A stretch of DNA of 63,175 bases from Desulfovibrio sp. OH1186_COT-070 (GTDB lineage Bacteria > Desulfobacterota > Desulfovibrionia > Desulfovibrionales > Desulfovibrionaceae): positions 1-63,175 of the forward strand of contig NZ_RQYH01000012.1 of the NCBI RefSeq assembly GCF_003860215.1, in the 5' to 3' direction. Made by a program: the position numbers and the translations under genes. Shown piece after piece: positions 54,965-63,155 of the stretch. Below the pieces are notes generated by a model that was not told the DNA's origin, did not search any database, and saw nothing but the letters and a program-made list of their open reading frames with translations. How positions within the stretch are numbered: position 1 is the first letter of the stretch; the number at the start of each line of letters is the position of its first letter.

Positions 54965-56526
54965 ACTCCCTCCCTCTTCATAAAATTCCGGGCCAGATCC
55001 ACAAAATTGCGCGCCCAGCAGGGGATTGCCGGAGCAAAAATGTGCGTGTACGAAGCCCACACATTCTTGTACAACAGACCGTCAAAACACAGTGCCGCGT
55101 CCGCGGGATGCCGCCCCATACCCCTGCCCCGGCTCAGGCTCAGAGCATGAGGCGGAGGTGTTTTTTCCCAGAGGCAACGCGAGTAGTGAAATTCGTGCCC
55201 CAACAGCTCCATGCCGCGCGGAAACCAGGGATTGTCGCCAGTCACCACGGCGCGCACGTAGCCCAAGCCCTGGGGACGCTCCTGAAATTCCGCCCGCACC
55301 GGAAAAACGCCGCTCATGGGCCACTGCGCGCCCGCACTCTCCATGACACGGGCCAGCAGCAGAAAACCGCCACATTCGGCATATATGGGCATGCCCTCCC
55401 CGGCCCATCGGGCCAGAAAACGCATGGCGGGCGAAGTGCTCAGGGCCCGGCCCCAGTCTTCGGGAAAGCCCCCGCCCAGATACAGGCCGTGCAACTCGCC
55501 CACGCCGGGCCAAATCCATGAGGATGCTGCCCCGCTTGCAAGCGGCGGGCATTCCGGCAGGCTTGCAGCCTCCCCCACCAGCGCAAGCTCCACCAGTTCC
55601 GCCCCGCTCCGGGCAAGGGCTTCGAGATTTTCCGGATAGTAAAACCAGAAGGCGCTGTCGCGCACATAGCCGATACGCGGCCTGCGCGCGGAACGCCGTC
55701 GTACACCGGAGCACATTTCTTCCGGTCTGGGGGCAGGATCTTCTGGCGCATCTTCCGGCCAGAAGGGGGGCGTTTCGGGCAGGCACGGCGCGCGGGCGGC
55801 GGCTTCAAGCACAGAGGGCATGTCCACATGCCCTTCCACAAAATCTCCCAGTTCTTCCAGCAGACTGTCCAGTTGCGGCGTCAGCCTGCCGCCGCTGGTG
55901 GCAATGCCCATGTGGCGTTCGGGCAGGGGATTGCGCTCCATGCGCGGCAGCGCACCCAGAACGGGAAGGTCGGTATATTCCTCCAGAACACGGCGCAGAA
56001 GGCTTTCGTGCCGTGCCGAGCCCACCTGATTGAGCACAAGCCCGGCAAAGGTCAGGTCGGGCTCGAAGGCCAGCACCCCGCGCACCAGAGCCGCGGCGGT
56101 GCGCGTCATCTTGGTACAGTCCAGGGCAAGCACGAGGGGGCAGCCCAGCGTGCGGGCCAGAGCCGCTGTGGAGCAGGAGCCGGCCACGTCCAGCCCGTCA
56201 AAAAGACCCCGGTTGCCCTCCACCAGCGCCAACAGCGGCGCATGTACGCCAGCCTCCCGCAGGGAATGCGCGAAAAGCGCCCGCAGCCCGTCCGGCGCAA
56301 GCACATGGGGATCAAGGTTGACCGCCGTTTGCCGGGCCGCCATGCCGAGCCACGCCGCGTCAATATAGTCGGGCCCCTTTTTGAAGGGTTTGACCGTCAC
56401 ACCCCGGCGCGCAAAGGCCCGCGCCAGCCCCAGCGAAAGCAGGGTCTTGCCGCCGCCCCCCGACAGAGCGGACACGCACAGCCGCGCGCAAGCGGCACGG
56501 GCAGAGGAGTCAGAAGGGCTGCTCAT
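54961..56526 (-). CDS. cbiA: Cobyrinate a,c-diamide synthase
   Basis: ATP- and glutamine-dependent amidation of side chains a and c in cobalamin synthesis. The 521-residue protein has the P-loop ALSGGGGKTLLSLGL, VKPFKKGPDYID, and a C-terminal glutamine amidotransferase domain with the nucleophile in IYAECGGFLLLAR. Start MSSPSDSS at 56526 has no strong ribosome site; an upstream start at 56595 would overlap the purH-like gene. Next gene overlaps by ATGA. Confidence 0.92.
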   Translation of the reverse strand: MSSPSDSSARAACARLCVSALSGGGGKTLLSLGLARAFARRGVTVKPFKKGPDYIDAAWLGMAARQTAVNLDPHVLAPDGLRALFAHSLREAGVHAPLLALVEGNRGLFDGLDVAGSCSTAALARTLGCPLVLALDCTKMTRTAAALVRGVLAFEPDLTFAGLVLNQVGSARHESLLRRVLEEYTDLPVLGALPRMERNPLPERHMGIATSGGRLTPQLDSLLEELGDFVEGHVDMPSVLEAAARAPCLPETPPFWPEDAPEDPAPRPEEMCSGVRRRSARRPRIGYVRDSAFWFYYPENLEALARSGAELVELALVGEAASLPECPPLASGAASSWIWPGVGELHGLYLGGGFPEDWGRALSTSPAMRFLARWAGEGMPIYAECGGFLLLARVMESAGAQWPMSGVFPVRAEFQERPQGLGYVRAVVTGDNPWFPRGMELLGHEFHYSRCLWEKTPPPHALSLSRGRGMGRHPADAALCFDGLLYKNVWASYTHIFAPAIPCWARNFVDLARNFMKREGV

Positions 56527-56536
56527 GCCACGCGCA

Positions 56537-57811
56537 TCAGTGACGGAACGAACGTTGGCCGGTAAAGACCATGGCCACCTGCGGACTTGCCTCATTGCAG
56601 GCCATGATCACTTCCGCATCGCGCAGAGAACCGCCGGGCTGGGCAATGGCCGTCACGCCCTGGGCAATGGCCGCGTCCACACCGTCACGGAAGGGGAAAA
56701 AGCCGTCGGATACCAGCACACTGCCCTCCAGGCCGCCCCGCGCCGCAGCGGTGCGCCGCTCCACATCTGCCAGTTTTTCGGCCAGGGCGGCGTCCGCCGC
56801 AGCCTTTTGCTTCAGTTCGTACAGGGAAAGGCCGCATTCGCGGAAAGACAGCGTATCGGCATACTTGGTATGGGCCTTGTGCGCCGCCAGTTCCACACAG
56901 CCCACCCTGTCCTGCTCGCCCGTGCCGATGGCCAGGGTGGCGCCGCCCCGCGCAAAAATGACGGAATTGGACGTGACTCCCGCCTCCACCGCCCAGGCAA
57001 AGCGCAGATCGTCCAGTTCCGCAGGGGAAGGAGCCCGTGCGCTCACCGACAGGCCATCGCTGGCGGCGGTGGCGGGCAAAAAGTCCGTGCCGGAAAGAAT
57101 GCGGTTGACAAAGGATTTTTGCAGCACAAGGCCGCCGTCGGCCAGGCTCTTGATATCCAGAAAGGCGGAACGCGTCAGATCCTCCAGGCGGCCCAGGCCG
57201 GGAAGCTCCATGATGCGCAGGTTTTTGCGCTTTTTCAGAACTTCCACCGCGCCTTCCTCAAAGCCCGGCGCGGCCACCACCTCGAAATAGCTGGCGGCAA
57301 CCATTTCCGCGGCTTGCAGGGAGAGCGGGCGGTTCACCACCACAGCCCCCCCGAAGGCGGCAATGCGGTCGCACCAGAAGGCTTTTTCCAGAGCTGCGGC
57401 TACGCCGTCCCCGCTCCAGGCCGCGCCGCAGGGATTGTTGTGCTTGAGGATGACCGCTGCCGGACGCTCCGTGAGATATTGCAGGATGTTGGCTCCGTTA
57501 TCCACGTCCGTCAGATTGGTCTTGCCGGGGTGCTTGCCCGCCTGAAGCATCTGGGCTTCGGTCATGGCGGAAACAATGCCCTGCCCCGGCCCGCGCCAGG
57601 TCAGGCCGCCGCAGGTGATGCTGCCCTGCCGCAATTCATAGAGCGCGGCGGGCTGATCGGGGTTTTCCCCGTAGCGCAGGCCCTTGCGCTCATTGTCCAG
57701 CGTCCAGACGCGTTTGCGGTAAACAAGCTTTTCGTCTCCCAGAAGAATGGTCATTTCTTCGGGAAAGTCGTCCTTGTGCACGGTTGTGTAGATGGCCTTG
57801 ATGTCCGGCAT
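56537..57811 (-). CDS. purH: AICAR transformylase (stand-alone PurH C-terminal domain)
   Basis: Formylates AICAR in the penultimate step of IMP synthesis. The 424-residue protein has the AICARFT core: GLRYGENPDQPAALYE, ILKHNNPCGAA with the catalytic Lys-His, and ending PGGSLRDAEVI. The N-terminal IMP cyclohydrolase (MGS-like) domain of bifunctional PurH is missing, so a separate cyclohydrolase is required. ATG 57811 has AGGAG 6 nt upstream. Divergent from the helicase gene. Confidence 0.9.
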   Translation of the reverse strand: MPDIKAIYTTVHKDDFPEEMTILLGDEKLVYRKRVWTLDNERKGLRYGENPDQPAALYELRQGSITCGGLTWRGPGQGIVSAMTEAQMLQAGKHPGKTNLTDVDNGANILQYLTERPAAVILKHNNPCGAAWSGDGVAAALEKAFWCDRIAAFGGAVVVNRPLSLQAAEMVAASYFEVVAAPGFEEGAVEVLKKRKNLRIMELPGLGRLEDLTRSAFLDIKSLADGGLVLQKSFVNRILSGTDFLPATAASDGLSVSARAPSPAELDDLRFAWAVEAGVTSNSVIFARGGATLAIGTGEQDRVGCVELAAHKAHTKYADTLSFRECGLSLYELKQKAAADAALAEKLADVERRTAAARGGLEGSVLVSDGFFPFRDGVDAAIAQGVTAIAQPGGSLRDAEVIMACNEASPQVAMVFTGQRSFRH

Positions 57812-57986
57812 GCTTTTCTCCTGCCATTTTTGCCCGCGCCTGCCGAAAAAACCGGATTTTCCGCATGCGGCAACGCGGATCTGCGCCAATCCGCAAAGTC
57901 TAGCATATTTCGCCGCAAACCGCCAGCCTGCGGCCCCGCCCCGGTGGCCTCTGGCCTGCGGCGCGGTAGTGTGGTAGCCTGTTTTC

Positions 57987-60224
57987 ATGATTGATTATGC
58001 CCGCGCCCTCAACGAAGCACAGCATCAGGCCGCCACCAGCGGCCCCGGCCCGGTTCTGGTAGTAGCCGGCGCAGGCAGCGGAAAAACGCGCACCATCGTG
58101 TACCGCCTGGCCTGGCTGGCCGAGCACGGAGTGGAGCCGGACGCCATCCTGCTCCTGACCTTTACCCGCAAGGCCGCGCAGGAAATGCTGCAACGCGCGG
58201 GGCAACTGCTTGACCACGGCTTGACCGGCGTGCGGGGGGGCACCTTTCACGCCTTTGCTTTCGGCGCGCTGCGCCGCTGGAAGCCCGCCTGGCTGGACGA
58301 CAGACCCTTTACAGTCATGGACGCGGCCGACATCACCGCTGCGGTCAAGCACTGCAAGGATCGGCTCAGGCTGGGCAGGGGCGACCGCTCCTTCCCCAAA
58401 ACCCAGAGTATCGTGGGGCTTTTGAGCAAGGCCCGCAACAAGGAAGTTTCTCTGGAGGACGTTCTGCGAAAGGAGGCCTTTCACCTGCTGCCCCATGCGA
58501 CCGGCCTGCAAGAACTGGATGCGGCCTATGCGGACTACCGCCGGGAAAAGGGCCTGCTGGACTACGACGACCTGCTCTTTGAACTGGAAGACCTGCTGCG
58601 CGAAAACGCCCTGGCCGCCGAGGCCCTGCGGGGGCAGTTCCGGCACATTCTGGTGGACGAATATCAGGACACCAATCTGGTGCAGGCCCGCATTGTGCGC
58701 CTTCTGACCGGCCCGGAAGACCGGATGACGGGCAATGTCATGGCGGTGGGCGACGAGGCCCAGTCCATCTATGCCTTTCGCGGGGCCAATGTGCGCAATA
58801 TTCTGGACTTTCCCAAGCTCTTCCCCGGGGCGCGCATTGTCCGTCTGGAAGAAAATTACCGCTCCACCAAGCCTGTTCTGGACGTGGCCAACAGCCTGCT
58901 GGCCCATGCGGCCGAGTCCTTCCGCAAGACGCTGTTCACACGCAAGGAGGGCGGCGAGCCGGTACGCCTCTTCACCCCCTTGAGCGACATGAGCCAGGCC
59001 GCCCTGGTGGTGCGCCGCATCAGGGAACTGTTGCAGCTTCACCTGCCGCACGAGATCGCGGTGCTTTTCCGCTCCGGCTTCCACTCCTACATGCTGGAAA
59101 TGGCGCTGAACCAGGCCGGTATCGCCTTTCGCAAGTACGGCGGCCTGCGCTATGCCGAGGCGGCCCACGTCAAGGATGTCATGGCCCTTGCGCGCCTGCT
59201 CCTCAACCCTCTGGATCTGCCCGCCTTTGCCCGCGTGGCGGCATCGCACAGCGGCATCGGCCCCAAGACCGTGGAAAAACTGTATCTCGTGGCCCGCAGC
59301 GGCGACCCCGCGGCCACGGAAAAAGCCTTTGCGAAATTCCCCGGATTTCTGGAAGACATGCGGCTTGTGGAGCGCCTGCGCGCGGCCTCTGCCTCGCCCG
59401 CCGACATTCTGGCCGCCCTTCTGGAGCACTACCACCCCCGCCTTGAGAGCCTCTACCCCGAAGACTGGCCGCGCCGCCGCCAGGGGCTGGAAGAAATTGT
59501 CCAGATGGCTGCCAGCTATACGGATCTGGATCTCTTTGTGGCCGATCTGGCGCTTGACGCGCCGGAGGAGGAGCACGACGACCCGGCCGAAGACAAAATC
59601 ACCCTGTCCACCGTGCATTCGGCCAAGGGCTTGGAATGGAACGCCGTGCTGCTGATTGATCTGGTGGAAGACCGCTTTCCCTCACGCCACGCCCTGGCCC
59701 AGCCCGAAGACTTTGAAGAGGAACGCCGCCTCATGTATGTGGCCTGCACCCGCGCCCGCCACAGCCTTGACCTCTACGCGCCGGTGGCGCTCTACAACCG
59801 GGCGGAGCGCGGCAGCCGCCACGTCGGGCAGAGCCCTTTTCTGCGGGAGCTTGCGCCGGGGCTGGTGGAGGAATGGCAGGAAGGCTTCGGCGGTGCGCTT
59901 TCCCGCCGCGCTCCGGCGGGCAGCCTTGCTTCCGCGCGGGCGGCAGGAGATGACGCGCCCGCGCATGCCGCCCTGCCTCCCTGGGCAAGTAGAAAGCGCG
60001 CCCTGCACGATGCCGTACCTCTCCCCACAGACGGCGAAGCACCCCCGCTCTTCTTCACATCCTCCCCCGCCGCTCCGGAAGACGCTCATTTCTGCCACTG
60101 CCGCCACCGCATCTTCGGACGCGGAAAAATTGTCCGGCATATCCCGCCCGACAAGGTGCAGGTCAACTTTCCCGGTTTCGGCCTCAAGGTCATTTTGAGC
60201 GAGTACCTGCAAATGGAGAATTGA
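57987..60224 (+). CDS. UvrD/Rep-type superfamily 1 DNA helicase
   Basis: The 745-residue protein has all SF1A motifs: motif I VVAGAGSGKTRTI, Ia LLTFTRKAAQEM, II VDEYQDTN, III AVGDEAQSIYAFRGA, IV RLEENYRSTKP, V LSTVHSAKGLEWNAV and VI RRLMYVACTRAR. A C-terminal Tudor-like part (GRGKIVRHIPPDKVQVNFPGFG) like that of PcrA/UvrD binds RNA polymerase in relatives. Acts in repair or replication restart. No strong ribosome site before the ATG. thiL follows with a close overlap. Confidence 0.92.
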   Translation: MIDYARALNEAQHQAATSGPGPVLVVAGAGSGKTRTIVYRLAWLAEHGVEPDAILLLTFTRKAAQEMLQRAGQLLDHGLTGVRGGTFHAFAFGALRRWKPAWLDDRPFTVMDAADITAAVKHCKDRLRLGRGDRSFPKTQSIVGLLSKARNKEVSLEDVLRKEAFHLLPHATGLQELDAAYADYRREKGLLDYDDLLFELEDLLRENALAAEALRGQFRHILVDEYQDTNLVQARIVRLLTGPEDRMTGNVMAVGDEAQSIYAFRGANVRNILDFPKLFPGARIVRLEENYRSTKPVLDVANSLLAHAAESFRKTLFTRKEGGEPVRLFTPLSDMSQAALVVRRIRELLQLHLPHEIAVLFRSGFHSYMLEMALNQAGIAFRKYGGLRYAEAAHVKDVMALARLLLNPLDLPAFARVAASHSGIGPKTVEKLYLVARSGDPAATEKAFAKFPGFLEDMRLVERLRAASASPADILAALLEHYHPRLESLYPEDWPRRRQGLEEIVQMAASYTDLDLFVADLALDAPEEEHDDPAEDKITLSTVHSAKGLEWNAVLLIDLVEDRFPSRHALAQPEDFEEERRLMYVACTRARHSLDLYAPVALYNRAERGSRHVGQSPFLRELAPGLVEEWQEGFGGALSRRAPAGSLASARAAGDDAPAHAALPPWASRKRALHDAVPLPTDGEAPPLFFTSSPAAPEDAHFCHCRHRIFGRGKIVRHIPPDKVQVNFPGFGLKVILSEYLQMEN

Positions 60225-60226
60225 GC

Positions 60227-61294
60227 ATGAACGCGCGCGCCCTGCCGGAAAAACGCCCTGCGGAATGGTCGGAAGACGGCATTCTGGCCTGTCTGTCCCG
60301 CCATTTTCCCCTGACCCACCCCTCCCTGCTGCTGGGGCGCGGCGACGACTGCGCCGTGCTCAAGGCGGGCCGCCCGCTGGCCGTCAGCACAGACCTGTTT
60401 CTGGAAGACACGCATTTTCGCGGCGCCTACTTCACGCCCGAAGACATGGGCTACAAGGCGCTGGCCGTCAACGTCAGCGACCTGGCCGGATGCGGAGCGC
60501 GGCCCCAGGGCTTCACGCTCTGCCTGGGCCTGCCCGCCTGGGCCGACATGGCGTGGCTGGACGCTTTTTTCGGCGGCATGGCCCAGCTGGCCGACAGCCG
60601 GAACATGGTTCTGGCGGGCGGGGATCTTTCGCGCTGCGACAAATTAACCGTCAGCGTCACCGTATGGGGCGAGCCTTCGGATCCGGGAGATTTTCTGGTT
60701 CGCGGCGGGAGCATGCCCGGCGACATCCTTTTTGTTACCGGCCCCCTGGGGCTGGCCCGTGTCGGCCTGAGCGTTCTCGAAAGCCACGGCCGCAAGGCTC
60801 TGGAATCCTGGCCCGCAGCCTGCGCCGCCCACCTGCGGCCCCGGCCGCATGTGGACGAAGGCCTTATGCTGGCCCGCGCGGGGTTCAATGCCCGGCCTCC
60901 GGCGCTGATGGATATTTCTGACGGGATCATGCGCGATCTGCCCCGCCTGCTGGGGCTTACCGGAGAATTGAGCGCCACCTGCCCGGAAAAGCGGTCCGGG
61001 CTGGGCGCACAGATTGTGCTGGCCCGGGGGCAGTTGCATCCGGAAGTCCTCCGCCATGCGGAGCAGAAAGGCAAAAATCCCGTCCATGAAGCTTTGCTGG
61101 GCGGTGAGGACTACTGCCTGCTCGGCTCCTGCGCCCCCGACATGCTCCCCCCCCTGCACGCGGCCATTCCCGGCCTGACCAGCATCGGCGTGGTGACGGA
61201 CGGTGGCGGCATTGTCTGCAATCACGAGCCGCTGGACAGCCTTGCCTCCATGCGCGGTTTTGACCACTTTGAGCCCCATGCAGGGGAAAGCTGA
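60227..61294 (+). CDS. thiL: Thiamine-monophosphate kinase
   Basis: Phosphorylates thiamine monophosphate to the diphosphate cofactor. The 355-residue protein has the family signatures GRGDDCAVL, STDLFLEDTHF, NVSDLAGCGARP, GGDLSR and LMDISDGIMRDLPRL. ATG 60227 has GGAG 8 nt upstream (60215-60218), two bases after the helicase stop. A glycosyltransferase starts 1 nt after its stop. Confidence 0.9.
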   Translation: MNARALPEKRPAEWSEDGILACLSRHFPLTHPSLLLGRGDDCAVLKAGRPLAVSTDLFLEDTHFRGAYFTPEDMGYKALAVNVSDLAGCGARPQGFTLCLGLPAWADMAWLDAFFGGMAQLADSRNMVLAGGDLSRCDKLTVSVTVWGEPSDPGDFLVRGGSMPGDILFVTGPLGLARVGLSVLESHGRKALESWPAACAAHLRPRPHVDEGLMLARAGFNARPPALMDISDGIMRDLPRLLGLTGELSATCPEKRSGLGAQIVLARGQLHPEVLRHAEQKGKNPVHEALLGGEDYCLLGSCAPDMLPPLHAAIPGLTSIGVVTDGGGIVCNHEPLDSLASMRGFDHFEPHAGES

Positions 61295-61295
61295 C

Positions 61296-62225
61296 ATGCG
61301 CGCCCACATCGGCGTGGTCACCTGGAACCGCCTGGAACTGACGCGCCTTTGCCTGGAAAGCCTGCTGGAAAAAACGCCGCCGGAGTATACCCTCACCGTG
61401 GTGGACAACGGCAGCACCGACGGCACCCCCCTCCTGTTGCAGGCAATGGCCGCCCGGCATCCCCACATGCGGGTGCATCTGCTTGCCCGCAACATGGGTG
61501 TGGCCGTGGCCTCCAATCTGGCCTGGGACGATGCGGCGCAGGCGGATTTTTTTGTCAAGCTGGACAATGATGTGGAAATTCGCGATGCGCTCTGGCTTCA
61601 GCGGCTCATGGCAATGCTGGCGGCCAATCCCTGCCTGGGCATGGCCGGGTATGCCCTCTGCCCCTGGCATACGGGCAGTCCCCTGCCTCTGGCGGACGGC
61701 CTGGTGGCGCAGGAAACGCCCTGCTGCAACGGGGCCTGCGTCTGCATCCCGCGCGGCACGCACCGGGAACTGGGCTTCTGGAACGAGGCTTACGGCCGGT
61801 ACGGCTATGAGGATCTGGAATACAGCTGGCGGGCGCGCAGGGCGGGATACAGGCTGGCCTACGCGCCCCACAGGGGGGCTGTTGTCCACCACGGCAGCGA
61901 TCCCCGGCGTCTGGACATGGAGCAGGAAAAAATCAAGCTGACCAGCCGTACGGCGGAGCTTTCGGGCACCAAGGCGTACCTCCTGCACCTGCTGCTGTTT
62001 GAAAAAGGCGTCCTGCCCCTGAAAATGGGGCGCAAATACCTGCCCGTGCGCGGCGCAAAAGGCCTGTCGTTTGCTCTCAACCCCGCCCACAGGCCCGTGC
62101 AGAAGCTGCTGGCGCGCATGGCGAAAAGCATTGACGTCAATGACGCAGGCGAGCTTTCGCGCCTTGATCTGCGCGCCTGGCAGGGCGGGGAACCGCCGCA
62201 ACACCCGGAAAGGAAGACTCTGTGA
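61296..62225 (+). CDS. Family 2 glycosyltransferase
   Basis: The 309-residue protein has a GT-A fold: IGVVTWNRLELTRLCLESLL, LTVVDNGSTDGTP, the metal-binding VKLDNDVEIRD, and GRYGYEDLEYSWRARRAG. Starts at 61296, two bases after the thiL stop, with an AGGGGA ribosome site. Ends in a GTGA overlap with the class II aldolase. Acceptor unknown. Confidence 0.85.
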   Translation: MRAHIGVVTWNRLELTRLCLESLLEKTPPEYTLTVVDNGSTDGTPLLLQAMAARHPHMRVHLLARNMGVAVASNLAWDDAAQADFFVKLDNDVEIRDALWLQRLMAMLAANPCLGMAGYALCPWHTGSPLPLADGLVAQETPCCNGACVCIPRGTHRELGFWNEAYGRYGYEDLEYSWRARRAGYRLAYAPHRGAVVHHGSDPRRLDMEQEKIKLTSRTAELSGTKAYLLHLLLFEKGVLPLKMGRKYLPVRGAKGLSFALNPAHRPVQKLLARMAKSIDVNDAGELSRLDLRAWQGGEPPQHPERKTL

Positions 62226-62884
62226 CCGTCTCCATCAAAACACGCCCTGCCTCCCGACGGGGCAACCTCCTCTCCCCAACCGCGCTGCGGGCGATGGCTT
62301 CTGTCTGCCGGGACGCCTGGCAGCAGAGTCTGCTTTCGGGCTGCAACGGCAATGCCAGCTTTCGTCTGGAACACGCGCCCCACATGGTCTGCCTGACCCG
62401 CTCCGGCGCGGCCAAAGGGCGCCTTGCTCCCGAAGACTGCTGCGTGCTGGATGTTGCCAACGGCAGACTGCTGCACGGCAGCGGGCCGTCCAGCGAGGCA
62501 GGCATGCACCTGGCTGTTTACCGCGCCCGCCCGGACTGCGCGGCCATTTTGCACACCCACCCGCGCCGTATGCTGGCCCTCAGCCTGCGCCTCCACGGGC
62601 GGGAGGAAGATTTTTTGCGCCTGCCCCTTTATGAGGCCGAAGTCTGGCGGGCCAGACTGGCCTTTGCGCCAGCCCTGCCCCCCGGCAGCGAAGAACTTGC
62701 CCTGGCCGTGGCCGAAGCCGCCCGCGCGAAGGCCGCCGTATGGATGGCAGGGCACGGCCTGTGCGCCACAGGCACGAGCCTTGCCGCAGCACTCTGCCTG
62801 ACCGAGGAACTGGAACACCTCGCGGCTGTCCAACTTCTGGCCCTTGGCGGGGAGCAGCCCCGGCAAATGCCTGTGCAGCCGTGA
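62222..62884 (+). CDS. Class II aldolase/adducin family protein
   Basis: The 220-residue protein has the class II aldolase core: SGCNGNASFR, TRSGAAKGRLAPEDCCVLD, Glu in SSEAGMHLAVYR, zinc ligands in AILHTHPRRMLAL and the third His in WMAGHGLCATG. Relatives include fuculose-1-phosphate aldolase and methylthioribulose-1-phosphate dehydratase; I cannot choose among them. Start is GTG 62222 in a GTGA overlap with the glycosyltransferase stop. Confidence 0.82.
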   Translation: MTVSIKTRPASRRGNLLSPTALRAMASVCRDAWQQSLLSGCNGNASFRLEHAPHMVCLTRSGAAKGRLAPEDCCVLDVANGRLLHGSGPSSEAGMHLAVYRARPDCAAILHTHPRRMLALSLRLHGREEDFLRLPLYEAEVWRARLAFAPALPPGSEELALAVAEAARAKAAVWMAGHGLCATGTSLAAALCLTEELEHLAAVQLLALGGEQPRQMPVQP

Positions 62885-62898
62885 GGCGGCAGGCTCTC

Positions 62899-62940
62899 CG
62901 GAAAGGATTCTCTGGGCTTCCGCCCCTCTTTTTGGGGTAG
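62899..62940. repeat. 42-bp dispersed repeat, copy B
   Basis: Matches 1125-1166 with two differences. It begins 15 nt after the class II aldolase stop. On the minus strand it directly continues the reading frame of the integrase remnant. Confidence 0.6.
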
Positions 62941-63023
62941 ACCCCCAGAAGGTCGGCAGGGACACGCAACCGGAAGTGGTATGTGCGTCCCCTCAAAAGC
63001 GGGGTGGGGGTCTTGAATGACAA
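62941..63023 (-). pseudogene. Integrase N-terminus remnant
   Basis: Minus-strand TTG at 63023 opens SFKTPTPLLRGRTYHFRLRV, then PADLLGVYPKKRG: the RGRTYHFRLRVPADL pattern is the start of the N-terminal domain (DUF6538 type) of many phage and island tyrosine recombinases. After about 30 codons the frame enters the 42-bp repeat and then runs antisense into the aldolase gene, so the SAM-like and catalytic domains are gone. Confidence 0.6.
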
Positions 63024-63080
63024 AGCTCTTATTCCCCGTGTGTAGCACGTTTGTGTAGCAAACGGAGGAATAAGAGCTTT
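63022..63080. repeat. 14-bp inverted repeat enclosing two small hairpins
   Basis: AAAGCTCTTATTCC (63022-63035) and GGAATAAGAGCTTT (63067-63080) are perfect complements. Between them lie CGTG-TGTAG-CACG (63037-63049) and TTTG-TGTAG-CAAA (63050-63062), two hairpins with the same loop, and the 9-bp direct repeat TGTGTAGCA (63039 and 63052). The folded form would be a three-way junction. It sits between the integrase remnant and the IS200/IS605 end. Confidence 0.6.
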
Positions 63081-63109
63081 ATTGTCTCACTTTGGGAGGG
63101 TTAAAACCC

Positions 63110-63123
63110 CCAGCTTTAGCTGG
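63110..63123. mobile_element. IS200/IS605-type left-end hairpin
   Basis: CCAGC-TTTA-GCTGG forms a perfect 5-bp stem, followed by a partial second copy CAGCTTTAGCG. Subterminal hairpins of this size near the start of tnpA are typical of IS200/IS605 elements, which are recognised as folded single strands. The exact left boundary is not determined; it probably lies between about 63085 and 63110. Confidence 0.55.
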
Positions 63124-63155
63124 CAGCTTTAGCGTTTCTTGTTTAAAGTTTTCCC

